Below are positions 42,850-52,344 of a stretch of 53,802 bases of DNA, piece by piece; position 1 is the stretch's first letter, and every line of letters starts with the position of its first letter. The notes under the pieces were generated by a model, which saw only the letters and a program-made list of their open reading frames with translations, was not told the DNA's origin and did no database searches. Source of the DNA: a bacterium. Lineage in GTDB: Bacteria > Desulfobacterota > DSWW01. Made by a program: the position numbers and the translations under genes. The stretch lies in assembly GCA_015486285.1 (NCBI GenBank), contig WFRX01000015.1:1-53802 (forward strand), written 5' to 3'.

Positions 42850-43731
42850 TCAGGGCCTCTCCGCCTTCTTTTCCTGTTCGATCTGATCCCTGCCTCGCCG
42901 GATTCCGTTCTGGATGATGGCGTTGTCGGACCGCCACGTCCTCTGCTCGAACGATCGGTCACGAAGGCTCCGCAGGAATCGCTCCTCCATTTCTTCGAAG
43001 TAAGAACCGTAGATGTGGTAGGAATCCGAGATGTCCACATACCGGCCCACTCGAACAGGTCTTCCCATGCGTTCCGATAGCCGGTCCGCGAGGATCCGCT
43101 GCAGATCGGTCAGGGCATAGATGTTCATGAAAGCGGCCTTGTATGCATCCCGGCTCCTCCAGTGGGTATTCATGTTCAGGAGGAACACGCCCCCCTCCCC
43201 CTCGGCAAGTCGGCACCAAATCCTTTGCAGGCAGGGAGGATCATCCGTCTTCGGGTCCAGGGTCGGCATCCAGGTGATCGCCTGTGCCCGCCGTGAGTAG
43301 GGTGTACGGGAGAGCTTCTCCACCACGTAATCCATCTGCGCCACCCCGGCAAAAGGGCCTTCCTCGCCGCTCACCAGCTCTTCCTGGACCCGGTAGTCAA
43401 ACAGCCTCTTGTGGTAGGTGTAGGTCCACTTGCCCTCCTCGGGCCGAATCCAGTGATCGTGAACCCCTTCCACCACCTCGAGCCGGTACTTTTCCAGGTC
43501 CTCGATCGCCCCGGGGAAGGCCCGGTGAAGGCGGGGTTCCTCAAAAGGCCTTTCGACCACGAGGGTCATCGTTGCATCCAGACTCGGCTCGTCCCCTGCG
43601 TGATCGTACTCGGTAGGGTTCCGTCCCCCCTTTTCCCAGACGGCCAGGACGCTCTTTTCCCAGGCCTCCGGCAAGGTGGCGCCTCGAACAAACAGGACCG
43701 GTATGTTCCCCGAACGCCCGACTTCGCTCAT
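42850..43731 (-). CDS. Divergent thymidylate-synthase-fold protein
   Basis: 293 residues. The C-terminal half shows the thymidylate synthase landmarks in order: PPC with candidate nucleophile Cys167, WRSRD (191-195, matching the phosphate-binding QRSxD), Asn203 in FMNIYALTDL, and DSYHIYGSYFEEM with His239 and Tyr241 (matching the dUMP-binding H-Y pair). The family LGxPFN is replaced by YKAAFMN. The N-terminal 110 residues (PVLFVRGATLPEAWEKSV) recall the methanogen-type synthases, which use another folate-like carrier. It may be a true dTMP synthase or a relative with another pyrimidine substrate. First gene before mutL-miaA. Confidence 0.72.
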   Translation of the reverse strand: MSEVGRSGNIPVLFVRGATLPEAWEKSVLAVWEKGGRNPTEYDHAGDEPSLDATMTLVVERPFEEPRLHRAFPGAIEDLEKYRLEVVEGVHDHWIRPEEGKWTYTYHKRLFDYRVQEELVSGEEGPFAGVAQMDYVVEKLSRTPYSRRAQAITWMPTLDPKTDDPPCLQRIWCRLAEGEGGVFLLNMNTHWRSRDAYKAAFMNIYALTDLQRILADRLSERMGRPVRVGRYVDISDSYHIYGSYFEEMEERFLRSLRDRSFEQRTWRSDNAIIQNGIRRGRDQIEQEKKAERP

Positions 43732-43930
43732 CTTCTTCTCCCCTCAGCCATCCCGGACAGAGATTCTCCGCATCCCAGGTCTTTAACACACGGGGAGGCG
43801 GGCTGGCAACGACCGCACACCGGCGGCGGCCTTGAATTCGGGTGTTTCCTGTTATACCGTATATCGTTATGCACTGAGGCCCCCCTTTGCAGGGCCCCGT
43901 TTCTCACCGCCTGGATTGAGCAGAGGACTC

Positions 43931-45091
43931 TTGGAACGCTCCGCTTACATAAGAACGGCACGACGCATCGTCGTCAAGATCGGAACCCACGTGCTGACAG
44001 ACGATCGAGGTAGACTCGCCACGGAGATCTTCGATTCGGTCATCGATGAGGTCGTACGGCTCTCCGAAGCGGGAAAAGAAATCGTTATCGTCTCTTCCGG
44101 CGCCATCGCGGCGGGGCGCGCCCTTCTCGCTCCGGCACACCAGACCGCCAGCATCCCCGAAAAACAGGCCCTGGCGGCCATCGGCCAGACACAGTTGATG
44201 GGTATGTACCAACAAGCCCTGGACCGCTACGGGAAACGGGCTGCCCAGGTATTGCTTACACGCGACGATCTGGGCCACCGTCGACGGTATCTGAACGCGC
44301 GTAATACGCTTTTCAAGCTTCTCCAGTTCTCGGTCGTGCCGGTCGTCAACGAAAATGACACGGTCATGGTAGAAGAAATCAAGTTCGGGGACAACGACAG
44401 CCTTTCCGCCCGCGTGACCATCCTGGTGGATGCGGATATCCTGATCCTGTTAACGGATGCGCCAGGCCTTTGCGCCCGGCACGGGACAGGAGTCCGGGAC
44501 GAAGCTCCGATTCCGTTTGTACAGGAAGTGACCCCCGATCTCCGCCGTCTGGCAAGAGGGCCTTCGGGCCTTTTGGGCACCGGAGGCATGGCCACGAAGA
44601 TCGAGGCCGCACGGATCGCGACCGAGGCGGGCCATCCCGCCGTGATCGCGGATGGGAAAAGGCCGAATGTCATTACCGACATCCTGGAGGGAAGGCAGGT
44701 CGGCACCTTCTTTGCGCCCCTCGAGGATCGACTCAGCCATAAGAAACACTGGATCGCTTACAGCCTCCCCAAGAAGGGGGAGCTGGTCCTGGACGACGGG
44801 GCCGTCCGGGCCATTGTACACAAGGGGAAGAGCCTCCTCTCATCCGGAGTCGTAGAGGTGCGAGGCCGGTTCGACAGCGGAGAAATGGTGGCATGCCTCG
44901 ACAGGGACGGCATCGAACGGGCGCGGGGCATCACACACTACTCTTCGCAGGAAATCCTGCGCATAGCGGGCAAGCAGAGCGGAGAGATCGAGTCCATCCT
45001 CGGATACCGGATTCAAGATGAAGTCATCCATCGAGATGAACTCGTACTGATGACAAGGCAGGGGACCTGCCAGGCAAGGAGGACGGAATGA
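43931..45091 (+). CDS. proB: Glutamate 5-kinase ProB
   Basis: 386 residues from the TTG at 43931 ([19 protein letters not shown]), with GAGGA just upstream; there is no in-frame ATG in the region, and the longer frame from TTG 43832 covers what looks like promoter sequence. Phosphorylates glutamate as the first step to proline. Amino-acid-kinase motifs [20 protein letters not shown] and NENDTV are present, and a C-terminal PUA domain (about 285-370). It overlaps proA by 4 bp. Confidence 0.93.
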   Translation: MERSAYIRTARRIVVKIGTHVLTDDRGRLATEIFDSVIDEVVRLSEAGKEIVIVSSGAIAAGRALLAPAHQTASIPEKQALAAIGQTQLMGMYQQALDRYGKRAAQVLLTRDDLGHRRRYLNARNTLFKLLQFSVVPVVNENDTVMVEEIKFGDNDSLSARVTILVDADILILLTDAPGLCARHGTGVRDEAPIPFVQEVTPDLRRLARGPSGLLGTGGMATKIEAARIATEAGHPAVIADGKRPNVITDILEGRQVGTFFAPLEDRLSHKKHWIAYSLPKKGELVLDDGAVRAIVHKGKSLLSSGVVEVRGRFDSGEMVACLDRDGIERARGITHYSSQEILRIAGKQSGEIESILGYRIQDEVIHRDELVLMTRQGTCQARRTE

Positions 45092-46335
45092 TCGATGTAA
45101 TCGACATGGCGAAGATGGCCCGCGAGGCCTCACGCCGGCTTGCCGGCATCTCGACCGCGCGCAAGAATCAGGCGCTCCTGACGGCGGCACAGGAAATCCG
45201 GGGGAACGCCGATGCCCTGCGGGAGGCCAACCAACAGGATCTGAGGACCGCCCGGGAAAAAGGGCTCTCCCCGGCCATGCTGGACCGGCTCACCCTCTCG
45301 GACGCGGCTCTTCGGCAAATCTGCGAAAGCCTGGAAGAGGTCACGGCCCTGCCCGATCCCGTGGGCGAGATCGTAAACATGTGGAGGAGACCGAACGGAC
45401 TCGAGGTCGGAAAGATGCGCATCCCCCTGGGCGTCGTCGGGATCATTTACGAGGCCAGGCCCAACGTTACCGTAGACGCCGCCGCACTCTGCCTCAAGTC
45501 GGGCAACGCGGTCCTTCTACGCGGCGGGTCCGAGGCGATTCACTCCAACCTTGCATTGGCTTCCCTGCTGGCCCGGGCCTGCGGAGAGGCAGGCCTCCCG
45601 GAGGCTTCCGTGCAGCTGATCGGAACAACCGACCGGGCCGCCGTGCTCACGATGCTCGAGCAGGAAGAGACGATCGACCTCATCATCCCCAGGGGCGGAG
45701 AAGGCCTCATCCGGTTCGTGGTGAAAAACTCCAGGATCCCGGTGCTCAAACACTACAAGGGAGTCTGCCATGTCTACGTGGACGAGGGGGCCGATCCGGA
45801 CATGGCCGTGAGGATCTGCGTCAACGCAAAGGCTCAGAGGCCCGGCGTCTGTAACTCCACGGAGACCATCCTCATCCACGAGAAGGAGGCGGACGACCTT
45901 CTCGTCAAGATCGCCGCGGCTCTGCGGCGAGAGGGCGTCGAGGTTCGAGGCTGCCCGGCCACGTGCGCCCGCATCCCGGACGCCAAGGCGGCAACCGAAG
46001 AAGACTGGGGGACGGAGTACCTGGATCTGATCGTCGCCGTGAAGGTGGTGGGCGGCATAGAGGATGCGATGGATCACATCCATCGATACGGGTCCCTGCA
46101 CACCGAATCGATCATCACACGCGATTACGGCAGGGCGGAGCGATTCCTGCGGGAGGTGCAGTCTTCTTCGGTCATGGTCAATGCCTCGACCCGTTTCAGC
46201 GACGGCTTTGAATTCGGCCTCGGCGCCGAGATCGGCATCAGCACAAGCAAGCTCCACGCCTTCGGCCCCATGGGCCTCAAGGAGCTGACCACAACGAAGT
46301 TCATCGTTCGCGGCCAGGGCCAGATCAGAGAATAG
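45088..46335 (+). CDS. proA: Gamma-glutamyl phosphate reductase ProA
   Basis: 415 residues. NADPH-dependent reduction of glutamyl-5-phosphate to glutamate semialdehyde. The [29 protein letters not shown] segment and the catalytic Cys in [14 protein letters not shown] are intact, as is the closing [16 protein letters not shown] strong AAGGAGG lies in the end of proB. Its stop is 6 bp from the convergent rtcB stop. Confidence 0.96.
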   Translation: MIDVIDMAKMAREASRRLAGISTARKNQALLTAAQEIRGNADALREANQQDLRTAREKGLSPAMLDRLTLSDAALRQICESLEEVTALPDPVGEIVNMWRRPNGLEVGKMRIPLGVVGIIYEARPNVTVDAAALCLKSGNAVLLRGGSEAIHSNLALASLLARACGEAGLPEASVQLIGTTDRAAVLTMLEQEETIDLIIPRGGEGLIRFVVKNSRIPVLKHYKGVCHVYVDEGADPDMAVRICVNAKAQRPGVCNSTETILIHEKEADDLLVKIAAALRREGVEVRGCPATCARIPDAKAATEEDWGTEYLDLIVAVKVVGGIEDAMDHIHRYGSLHTESIITRDYGRAERFLREVQSSSVMVNASTRFSDGFEFGLGAEIGISTSKLHAFGPMGLKELTTTKFIVRGQGQIRE

Positions 46336-46341
46336 ACGCAG

Positions 46342-47805
46342 TCAACCTTTGACTACACCCAGGGGTCTCAGGCGAACCGCCTTCCTGCTGATCCCTGCGG
46401 CATGCATCACCTCCACCACCCGCTCCACATCCTTGTAGGCCTCGGGCATCTCCTCCGCCAGGGTGGTCCGCCCCTGCGCCATCACGACAATCCCTTTGTT
46501 CTCCATCTCGCGCGCCAGGCTGCGCCCTCGGGCCGCCTTCTTGGCATGGGCGCGGCTCATCACCCTGCCCGCCCCGTGGCACGTGGATCCGAAGGTCTCC
46601 TCCATGGCCCCGGGCATGGCCACGCACACAAAGGAGGCCCGCCCCATGTCCCCCGGGATCAGGACCGGCTGCCCGGTCTCCCGATAGAGGGGGGGGACCT
46701 TCGCATGTCCCCGCGGAAAGGCCCGGGTCGCTCCTTTCCGGTGGACGCACACCTTCAGGGCCTCGCCTTTCCAGACGTGCTCTTCCAGCTTGGCCATATT
46801 ATGGCTGACATCGTAAACGAGACGCAGCCTCAAATCGGAGGCAGAGGCCTGGAGGGCCTCCCCGAGGGCCCTTCCGGCCAGGGTCATAATGATCTGCCGG
46901 TTCGCCCAAGCGTAATTCGCCGCGCAGGCCATGGCCGCCAGGTAGTTCTTCCCCTCCTTCGAATCGAGGGGGGCGCACGCCAACTGCCGGTCGGGAAGCT
47001 CGATACCGTATTTCCGAACCGCATGCATCATCACCTTCAGGGAATCGTCGCAGACCTGGTAGCCGAACCCCCTGGACCCGGTGTGGATCAATATCGTTAG
47101 CTGCCCCTCCGAGAGCCCGAGGGCCCGGGCCAGCCGGGAATCGTAAACACGATCCACAACCCCGACCTCGAGAAAGTGGTTGCCGGACCCGAGGGTCCCG
47201 AGTTGGGACAATCCGCGTTTGACCGCCCGTTCGCTCACCTTCTCGGGATCGGCTCCCTCCATGCACCCGCGGTCCTCCGTCCGCTCCAGGTCTCCCTCGT
47301 TCCCGTACCCCCTGCCCACCGCCCAGCGGCTCCCCTGCACGAGGACCTTGCGCAGGGCCTTGTCCGAGAGCTTTTCGATACCCCCGCTGGAACCCACCCC
47401 ACAGGGAACACGCCGATAGAGGGCCTGCACGATTTCACGGATCCGCCGCCCGCCCACATCCTTCCCCTCGAGGGCCGTCGCAACGAGGCGCACGCCGCAG
47501 TTGATGTCGTACCCGACTCCCCCGGGCGAGATCACGCCTCCATCGAGCCTCGTAGCGGCCACCCCGCCGATGGGAAATCCGTATCCGCAATGGATGTCCG
47601 GCATGGCAAGGCTGTATCCGACGATCCCGGGCAATTCGGCTACGCGGACGACCTGCTCCAGGCTTCCGTCCTGCCGCCCGCCCTCAACAAGCCGCTCATC
47701 GGCATAGATCCTTCCCGGGACCCGCATCCGCCCGGCTGCCGGGATCTCCCAGAGAAAATCGCCGATTCTGTTGAGCTCGATGGCCCGCTTCTTCTCGTCC
47801 CGCAT
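46342..47805 (-). CDS. rtcB: RNA-splicing ligase RtcB
   Basis: 487 residues. GTP- and Mn-dependent 3'-5' RNA ligase for repair of 2',3'-cyclic phosphate ends. Metal ligands are all recognisable: Cys in DINCGVRL, His in GSGNHFLE, HTGSRGFG and VYDVSHNMAK; the guanylated His lies in STCHGAGRVMSR. No rtcA, rtcR or archease gene is adjacent; the neighbour is amrS, 20 bp upstream, so the two are probably co-transcribed. This is a bacterial RtcB outside the usual rtcBA operon. Confidence 0.95.
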   Translation of the reverse strand: MRDEKKRAIELNRIGDFLWEIPAAGRMRVPGRIYADERLVEGGRQDGSLEQVVRVAELPGIVGYSLAMPDIHCGYGFPIGGVAATRLDGGVISPGGVGYDINCGVRLVATALEGKDVGGRRIREIVQALYRRVPCGVGSSGGIEKLSDKALRKVLVQGSRWAVGRGYGNEGDLERTEDRGCMEGADPEKVSERAVKRGLSQLGTLGSGNHFLEVGVVDRVYDSRLARALGLSEGQLTILIHTGSRGFGYQVCDDSLKVMMHAVRKYGIELPDRQLACAPLDSKEGKNYLAAMACAANYAWANRQIIMTLAGRALGEALQASASDLRLRLVYDVSHNMAKLEEHVWKGEALKVCVHRKGATRAFPRGHAKVPPLYRETGQPVLIPGDMGRASFVCVAMPGAMEETFGSTCHGAGRVMSRAHAKKAARGRSLAREMENKGIVVMAQGRTTLAEEMPEAYKDVERVVEVMHAAGISRKAVRLRPLGVVKG

Positions 47806-47825
47806 CTCTCAGATCACCATCCGCA

Positions 47826-48836
47826 TCAAGCAAACCGGCCGGCCACTTCTCTGCCGCACCCGGGACATTTTCCGTGCTCGAGGTCCATGGACAGCACATG
47901 AAAACCGTAACGCCGGATCAGGCGTCTGCCACACTGCGGGCAGAGCGTGTTTTCCCCCTCGTCCCCCGGCACATTGCCTGTATAGACGAACAGCAGGCCT
48001 TCCTCTCTTCCGATCTCCCGGGCGCGCCGAAGCGTCGCGACAGGGGTTCGCGGCCGGTCGGTCATCCTGTACGTGGGGTAGTAGGCGCTCACGTGCCACG
48101 GAACATCCTCCCCGAGCCCATGGAGAAATCGCGCGATGTCCCTGAGCTCTTCCTCCTCGTCGTTCCTGCCGGGAATCAACAGGGTAGTGACCTCGAGCCA
48201 TATTCCCAGAGCCCGCATCCGTTTCAGCGTCTCCAAGACAGGCCCCAGCCTGCCCCTGCACACACGGCGGTAAAAGGAATCGCGAAAGGATTTCAGATCC
48301 ACGTTCGCGCCGTGAAGCCACGGCTGAATCGCCTCCAGAGGGCCGGCCTCCACGTATCCATTAGTCACGAAGACGTTTTTCAAACCCCTTTCAGCCGCCT
48401 TCCGGGCCGTGTCATAGGCATATTCGAAGTAGATCGTAGGCTCTGTGTACGTATAGGAAATGCTCCGGCACCCGCCCTCCAGGGCCGCGGAAACAGCCTC
48501 TTCCGGGGCAAGATGCCTCCCCGCAACCCTGCCCTGGTCGAAGGGCATCTGGGAAATTTCCGCATTCTGACAGTGAAGGCAATGGAGATTGCAGCCGACG
48601 GTTGCGAGGGAAAAGGAAAGGCTCGCCGGATAAAAGTGAAACAGGGGCTTCTTCTCGATGGGATCCACATTGGCGGCCACGACCTTGGAGTGCACGAGGG
48701 TGAAGAGACGCCCTTCCCGGTTCTCACGCACCCCGCAGGCGCCGCGCTTGCCTGCTTTGATCCGACACCGGTGCGGGCAGAGACCGCATACCACCGTGCC
48801 CCCTGGAGCGGGGTCGTAAAACATCGCCTCTTTCAT
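47826..48836 (-). CDS. amrS: AmmeMemoRadiSam-system radical SAM protein AmrS
   Basis: 336 residues from ATG 48836 (GGGAG about 6 bp upstream). Radical SAM enzyme of the PflA-like group with CxxxCxxC as CNLHCLHC, an N-terminal Cys motif CGLCPHRC and CGV, and two C-terminal CxxC zinc ribbons (CPQC, CPGC). The pattern is that of AmrS, which usually sits with AmmeMemo genes; neither partner is here. The reaction is not established. It may act on a glycyl radical enzyme or some other target. Next to rtcB. Confidence 0.88.
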   Translation of the reverse strand: MKEAMFYDPAPGGTVVCGLCPHRCRIKAGKRGACGVRENREGRLFTLVHSKVVAANVDPIEKKPLFHFYPASLSFSLATVGCNLHCLHCQNAEISQMPFDQGRVAGRHLAPEEAVSAALEGGCRSISYTYTEPTIYFEYAYDTARKAAERGLKNVFVTNGYVEAGPLEAIQPWLHGANVDLKSFRDSFYRRVCRGRLGPVLETLKRMRALGIWLEVTTLLIPGRNDEEEELRDIARFLHGLGEDVPWHVSAYYPTYRMTDRPRTPVATLRRAREIGREEGLLFVYTGNVPGDEGENTLCPQCGRRLIRRYGFHVLSMDLEHGKCPGCGREVAGRFA

Positions 48837-48977
48837 CGGCTCTCCCGGCCTGGCCTGAAACAAAAGGATCGTCCCCGGAATCATCCGGTTCAGTACTCTT
48901 CAGGGTTCCCTCAATTCTACCAGCGCAATGACGAACATCCAAGCCCGCTGCCGTCATACCACCGGGGCGAAGAAGGC

Positions 48978-49020
48978 GAAAAAGAAGAAGAAAAAGAAAA
49001 AAAGGAAGACAAAAAGGGGA
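48978..49020. repeat. Purine-rich tract before amrS
   Basis: On the plus strand 32 consecutive purines (48978-49009, mostly GAA-like) followed by C and ten more purines. Triplex-capable in principle. It occupies the gap between amrS and the zinc-ribbon gene, which otherwise holds nothing I can identify in its 287 bp. Confidence 0.5.
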
Positions 49021-49123
49021 CGCACCTCTTTTGGTTCCCCCCCGGGGTTCGGGGAGGGCTCGGCAGGTGGAGGGGTTTCCGCGACCCTATCCCGTCAAGG
49101 CCGGCTCACGGGACATGCGGCAC

Positions 49124-49390
49124 TCAGGCGTCTTCCGAATGCACGGGGACCGTATCCGGTTTCGCACCGAGGTTCGTGGTCTTCACACCTTCCCGGATCC
49201 GACTTTCCAGGATCGCAAGACAGGCAGGACAAATTCCGTGGCTCACCTTCTTTTCGCCTCCCTTCTCGAAGGTCTCGGTAATGGTCTGCTTGCATCTGGA
49301 ACAAATCGTTTTCACATCCCCTCCGAAGGCGGTCGGGCCATGACGACGGTCTTGCAATTCTCTTGCCGAGGGGACCTTACGACGATTCAT
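49124..49390 (-). CDS. Small zinc-ribbon protein
   Basis: 88 residues from ATG 49390, with GGGGAG upstream; the frame continues higher but without conserved-looking sequence. Two CxxC pairs (CSRC and CPAC) about 30 residues apart with SHGICPAC match the zinc knuckle often found at the C-terminus of deltaproteobacterial PAS or GGDEF sensor proteins. Here it occurs without any sensor domain. It may be an adaptor or a remnant of a longer protein. Function unknown. Confidence 0.5.
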   Translation of the reverse strand: MNRRKVPSARELQDRRHGPTAFGGDVKTICSRCKQTITETFEKGGEKKVSHGICPACLAILESRIREGVKTTNLGAKPDTVPVHSEDA

Positions 49391-49619
49391 TCCGGCTCCC
49401 CGCCCAATTGCGACGCTGCATGAATCCAGGCTTCGCCTTGGCGCCTTGCGGCATGGAGGGGACAGAGAGACCGGCCCGTCGACGGAACAGGGCTCGGGCG
49501 ATTTACGATGGGGGGAACCACCGGGTCGGGGAGAGACGTACACCTGGGAAATCCCTTTCCCTTTTCCGATAATAGTTTTCCCTTCCGGCCGGGGTGAGGA
49601 ATACGGGAAAAGGGCCCTG

Positions 49620-50849
49620 TCAGTCTTGCTGGAAGAGCGCATTCAAGATACGGGTTCCATCCTCGAGAAAGGTTCCGCTCCGCTCCGCTTCCTTCTCGTT
49701 GTACAAAAAGGCGGGGCCGTGTTCCTCCGGATAGAGGAGAAACGGCACGGGCGTGTCTGTGTGGGTACGGATCCGGAGGGGTGTCAGGTGGTCAGGCAAC
49801 ACCAAGAGCCGGTACTCGATCTCCATCTTCGCAAGTCCCCGCCTGAGTACCCCAAGCACCTCTTCGTCCAGGCGCTCGATCGCAGCCACCTTCTCATGCA
49901 GCCTGCCCTGGTGGCTCGCCTCGTCGGGCGCCTCTACATGGAGGAAGACAAAATCCACCTCCCGCAAGGCCCGCAGGGCGGCGTATGCCTTGCCCTGGTA
50001 GTTGGTCGCGAGGTCTCCGGTAGCCCCGGGGACCTCGATCGTGTCCAACCCTGCACACAGGCCCAGCCCCTTGATCAGGTCAACAGCCGAGATGACCACT
50101 CCACGCACGCCGAACCGCTCCCGCAGAAGGGGCATCCGCGGCCTGTGCCCCTGCCCCCACAGCCAAATGCCGTTGGCGGTCTCTGCAGGTCCGTCGCCGT
50201 CCCGGTCGGGCAGGACATCGCGCAATAGATCGCGCGCCTCGCCCATCAGCCTCCTCAACACCTCTTCTCCCGCCCCGCTTGGCAGATGAGAATCCACAGG
50301 CTGCCCCAGGATGTCATGAGGGGGGGTGGTCTCGAGCCCGTCGAATCGCTTCCGGCCGCCCCGCCAGAGAAGAATGTGCCTGTAGGCAACCCCTGGATAA
50401 AAGGCAAAGTCGGGACCGGCCAGCCGCTCGTTCAAGGCCGCAATGCAGGTCTTGGCACGCTCCGTGGAAATACCGCCGCCGCTGTAATCCGACATAAAAA
50501 GGCCGCCTGAGCGTTCACCCAAGGTCACGAGGTTGCATCGGAACGCCACATCGTCGGGCTCCATGTCCAGTCCCATGCTGAGCGCCTCCAGAGGCGCCCT
50601 GCCCGTGTAATAGGCCTGAGGCGCGCACCCCATCAAGGACATATTGGCGACATCGCTGCCCGGAGCCATTCCCTGCGGCACGGTACGAACCAGGCCCACC
50701 GTCCCATTCCGGGCAAAGAAATCCATGTTCGGGGTGCGACTCGCCTCCAGGGGGGTCTTCCCCCCCAAGGCCTCGATAGGCTCGTCCGCCATTCCATCGC
50801 CAACCACAAGCAGAAACTTCAATCGTCTCGCCCCGGCCCCAACGGGCAT
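49620..50849 (-). CDS. Archaeal-type cofactor-independent phosphoglycerate mutase
   Basis: 409 residues. Interconverts 3- and 2-phosphoglycerate. Alkaline-phosphatase-fold with metal site GDGMAD, the nucleophile Ser in PGSDVANMS, HVEAPDEASHQG and LPDHLTPLRIRTHTDTPVPF. It belongs to the ApgM family, whose subgroup has also been proposed to be a homoserine kinase, so the label is not certain. ATG 50849 has no ribosome site; TTG 50822 (LKFLLVVGDG) is preceded by GGGGCGAG and is an equally plausible start. Confidence 0.85.
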   Translation of the reverse strand: MPVGAGARRLKFLLVVGDGMADEPIEALGGKTPLEASRTPNMDFFARNGTVGLVRTVPQGMAPGSDVANMSLMGCAPQAYYTGRAPLEALSMGLDMEPDDVAFRCNLVTLGERSGGLFMSDYSGGGISTERAKTCIAALNERLAGPDFAFYPGVAYRHILLWRGGRKRFDGLETTPPHDILGQPVDSHLPSGAGEEVLRRLMGEARDLLRDVLPDRDGDGPAETANGIWLWGQGHRPRMPLLRERFGVRGVVISAVDLIKGLGLCAGLDTIEVPGATGDLATNYQGKAYAALRALREVDFVFLHVEAPDEASHQGRLHEKVAAIERLDEEVLGVLRRGLAKMEIEYRLLVLPDHLTPLRIRTHTDTPVPFLLYPEEHGPAFLYNEKEAERSGTFLEDGTRILNALFQQD

Positions 50850-50856
50850 TAGCTTA

Positions 50857-50914
50857 AAGTAAATTATTAAATATAGATATTAACTAGCTGTAATTTCATA
50901 TTATTTAATAATAT
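50857..50914. other. AT-rich gap with inverted repeats
   Basis: About 60 bp of nearly pure A+T between apgM and fabF in otherwise GC-rich DNA. It contains a near-palindrome ATATTATT-T-AATAATAT (50898-50914) and an upstream copy ATTATTAAATA (50863-50873), complementary to TATTTAATAAT at 50902-50912. Likely a promoter or operator region of apgM; a weak hairpin role is also possible. Confidence 0.45.
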
Positions 50915-50924
50915 CTCGATCTCA

Positions 50925-52181
50925 TCAGCCTGCTTCGTTTTCAACATATTTCTTGAATACGAGCGTCCCGTTCGTCCCGCCAAAGCCAAAGGAATTCGAC
51001 ATTGCGATCCGGATGGGCGCTACTCTCGCTACATTGGCCACATAGTCCAGGTCACATTCGGGATCCGGGTTTTCATAATTGATGGTCGGAGGCACCACAC
51101 CATGGGACAGGGCAAGAATCGTATAGATTGCCTCCACGGCCCCCACGCCTCCGAGGAGATGTCCTGTCATCGATTTGGTGGAGCTGATGGCCAAATCAGC
51201 GGCATGCGGTCCGAAAACCGCCTTCACGGCCCGCGTTTCCACCACGTCGTTGAAAAGGGTTCCCGTTCCGTGGGCATTCACATAGTCCACGGCCTCGGGT
51301 TTGATCCGTGCATCCTTCAAGGCCGCCCGCATGCACTCGGCCGCGCCCTCGCCCTCCGGGGAGGGCGCCGTAATATGGTGGGCGTCTGCATTCTGGCCGT
51401 ATCCTATGATCTCGCCGAAGATGGGCGCCCCCCGCCTGACGGCATACCCGTATTCTTCCAGGATCAGGACGCCCGCCCCCTCGCCGATCACGAACCCGTC
51501 CCGGTCCCTTTCAAAGGGGCGGCTCGCCCCCTTTGGATCATCATTCCTCCGCGAAAGGGCCCGCATGGCCGCGAATGCGCTTACCCCCAACCGTGTCACG
51601 GCCGCCTCGGCGCCGCCGGCAATGACGACGTCCGCTTCGCCGCCGCGGATCATGCGGAAGGCATGGCCGACACTGTGCGTACTCGCACTGCAGGCCGTTG
51701 AGAAGCAAAGGTTCGGCCCCTTGGCCCCGAACCGGATGGCAATCTGGCCGGGGGCGAGGTTCGGGATGATCATGGGCACGTAAAAGGGCGACATGCGGCC
51801 CGGCCCCTTGTTCACCAGCATATGATAGGCACTTTCGCAGGTTTGAAGCCCTCCGAAGCCTGTGCCGAACATGACGGCCACCCGGCTCGCATTGCCGTCT
51901 TTGACAAACGATCCGGCCGCCTCCGCCGCGAGTTCGCTCGCCGCCAAACCGAAATGCACAAAAGGATCATTCCTGCGAATCTCTTTCTTCTCCATGAACT
52001 GTTCCGGGTCGAAATCCGCAACCAGCCCGGCGATCTGAGAGGCGAGGTCCGAGACCTCGAACCGATCGATCCTGCGTATGCCGGACCGACCCGCGCAAAG
52101 GGCCTCCCAGTTCCGCTCCACGCCCACGCCCAGGGGCGTCACCAATCCCATGCCGGTCACAACCACTCGCGTTCTGCTCAC
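50925..52181 (-). CDS. fabF: 3-oxoacyl-ACP synthase II FabF
   Basis: 418 residues from GTG 52181, chosen for the GGAGGGG about 8 bp upstream and the standard opening SRTRVVVTGMGLVTPLG; the frame above it is not FabF-like. Elongates acyl-ACP in fatty acid synthesis. The catalytic triad is present: Cys in STACSASTHS, His in NAHGTGT and His in SMTGHLLGG. No acpP or other fab gene is adjacent, so it may be one of several KAS genes. Confidence 0.94.
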   Translation of the reverse strand: MSRTRVVVTGMGLVTPLGVGVERNWEALCAGRSGIRRIDRFEVSDLASQIAGLVADFDPEQFMEKKEIRRNDPFVHFGLAASELAAEAAGSFVKDGNASRVAVMFGTGFGGLQTCESAYHMLVNKGPGRMSPFYVPMIIPNLAPGQIAIRFGAKGPNLCFSTACSASTHSVGHAFRMIRGGEADVVIAGGAEAAVTRLGVSAFAAMRALSRRNDDPKGASRPFERDRDGFVIGEGAGVLILEEYGYAVRRGAPIFGEIIGYGQNADAHHITAPSPEGEGAAECMRAALKDARIKPEAVDYVNAHGTGTLFNDVVETRAVKAVFGPHAADLAISSTKSMTGHLLGGVGAVEAIYTILALSHGVVPPTINYENPDPECDLDYVANVARVAPIRIAMSNSFGFGGTNGTLVFKKYVENEAG

Positions 52182-52344
52182 CTCAACACCCCTCCATTTT
52201 GTACACACCCCCCATGGGCTCGTACCCTTTCTGATTTCCGCTCTGCAGCAGGAGCCCGGAACCCCATCCCCACCGCCTCTCACGCATCCAAGGGAGAAAG
52301 GTTCCGGATTTCTTGTCAACCCGGAACAAATCGCGTTTCGAGCA

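Noticed and set aside
48960..49020. Purine tract as a CRISPR-like or coding repeat
   Set aside because: No spaced repeats and no conserved frame; it is simple low-complexity sequence.
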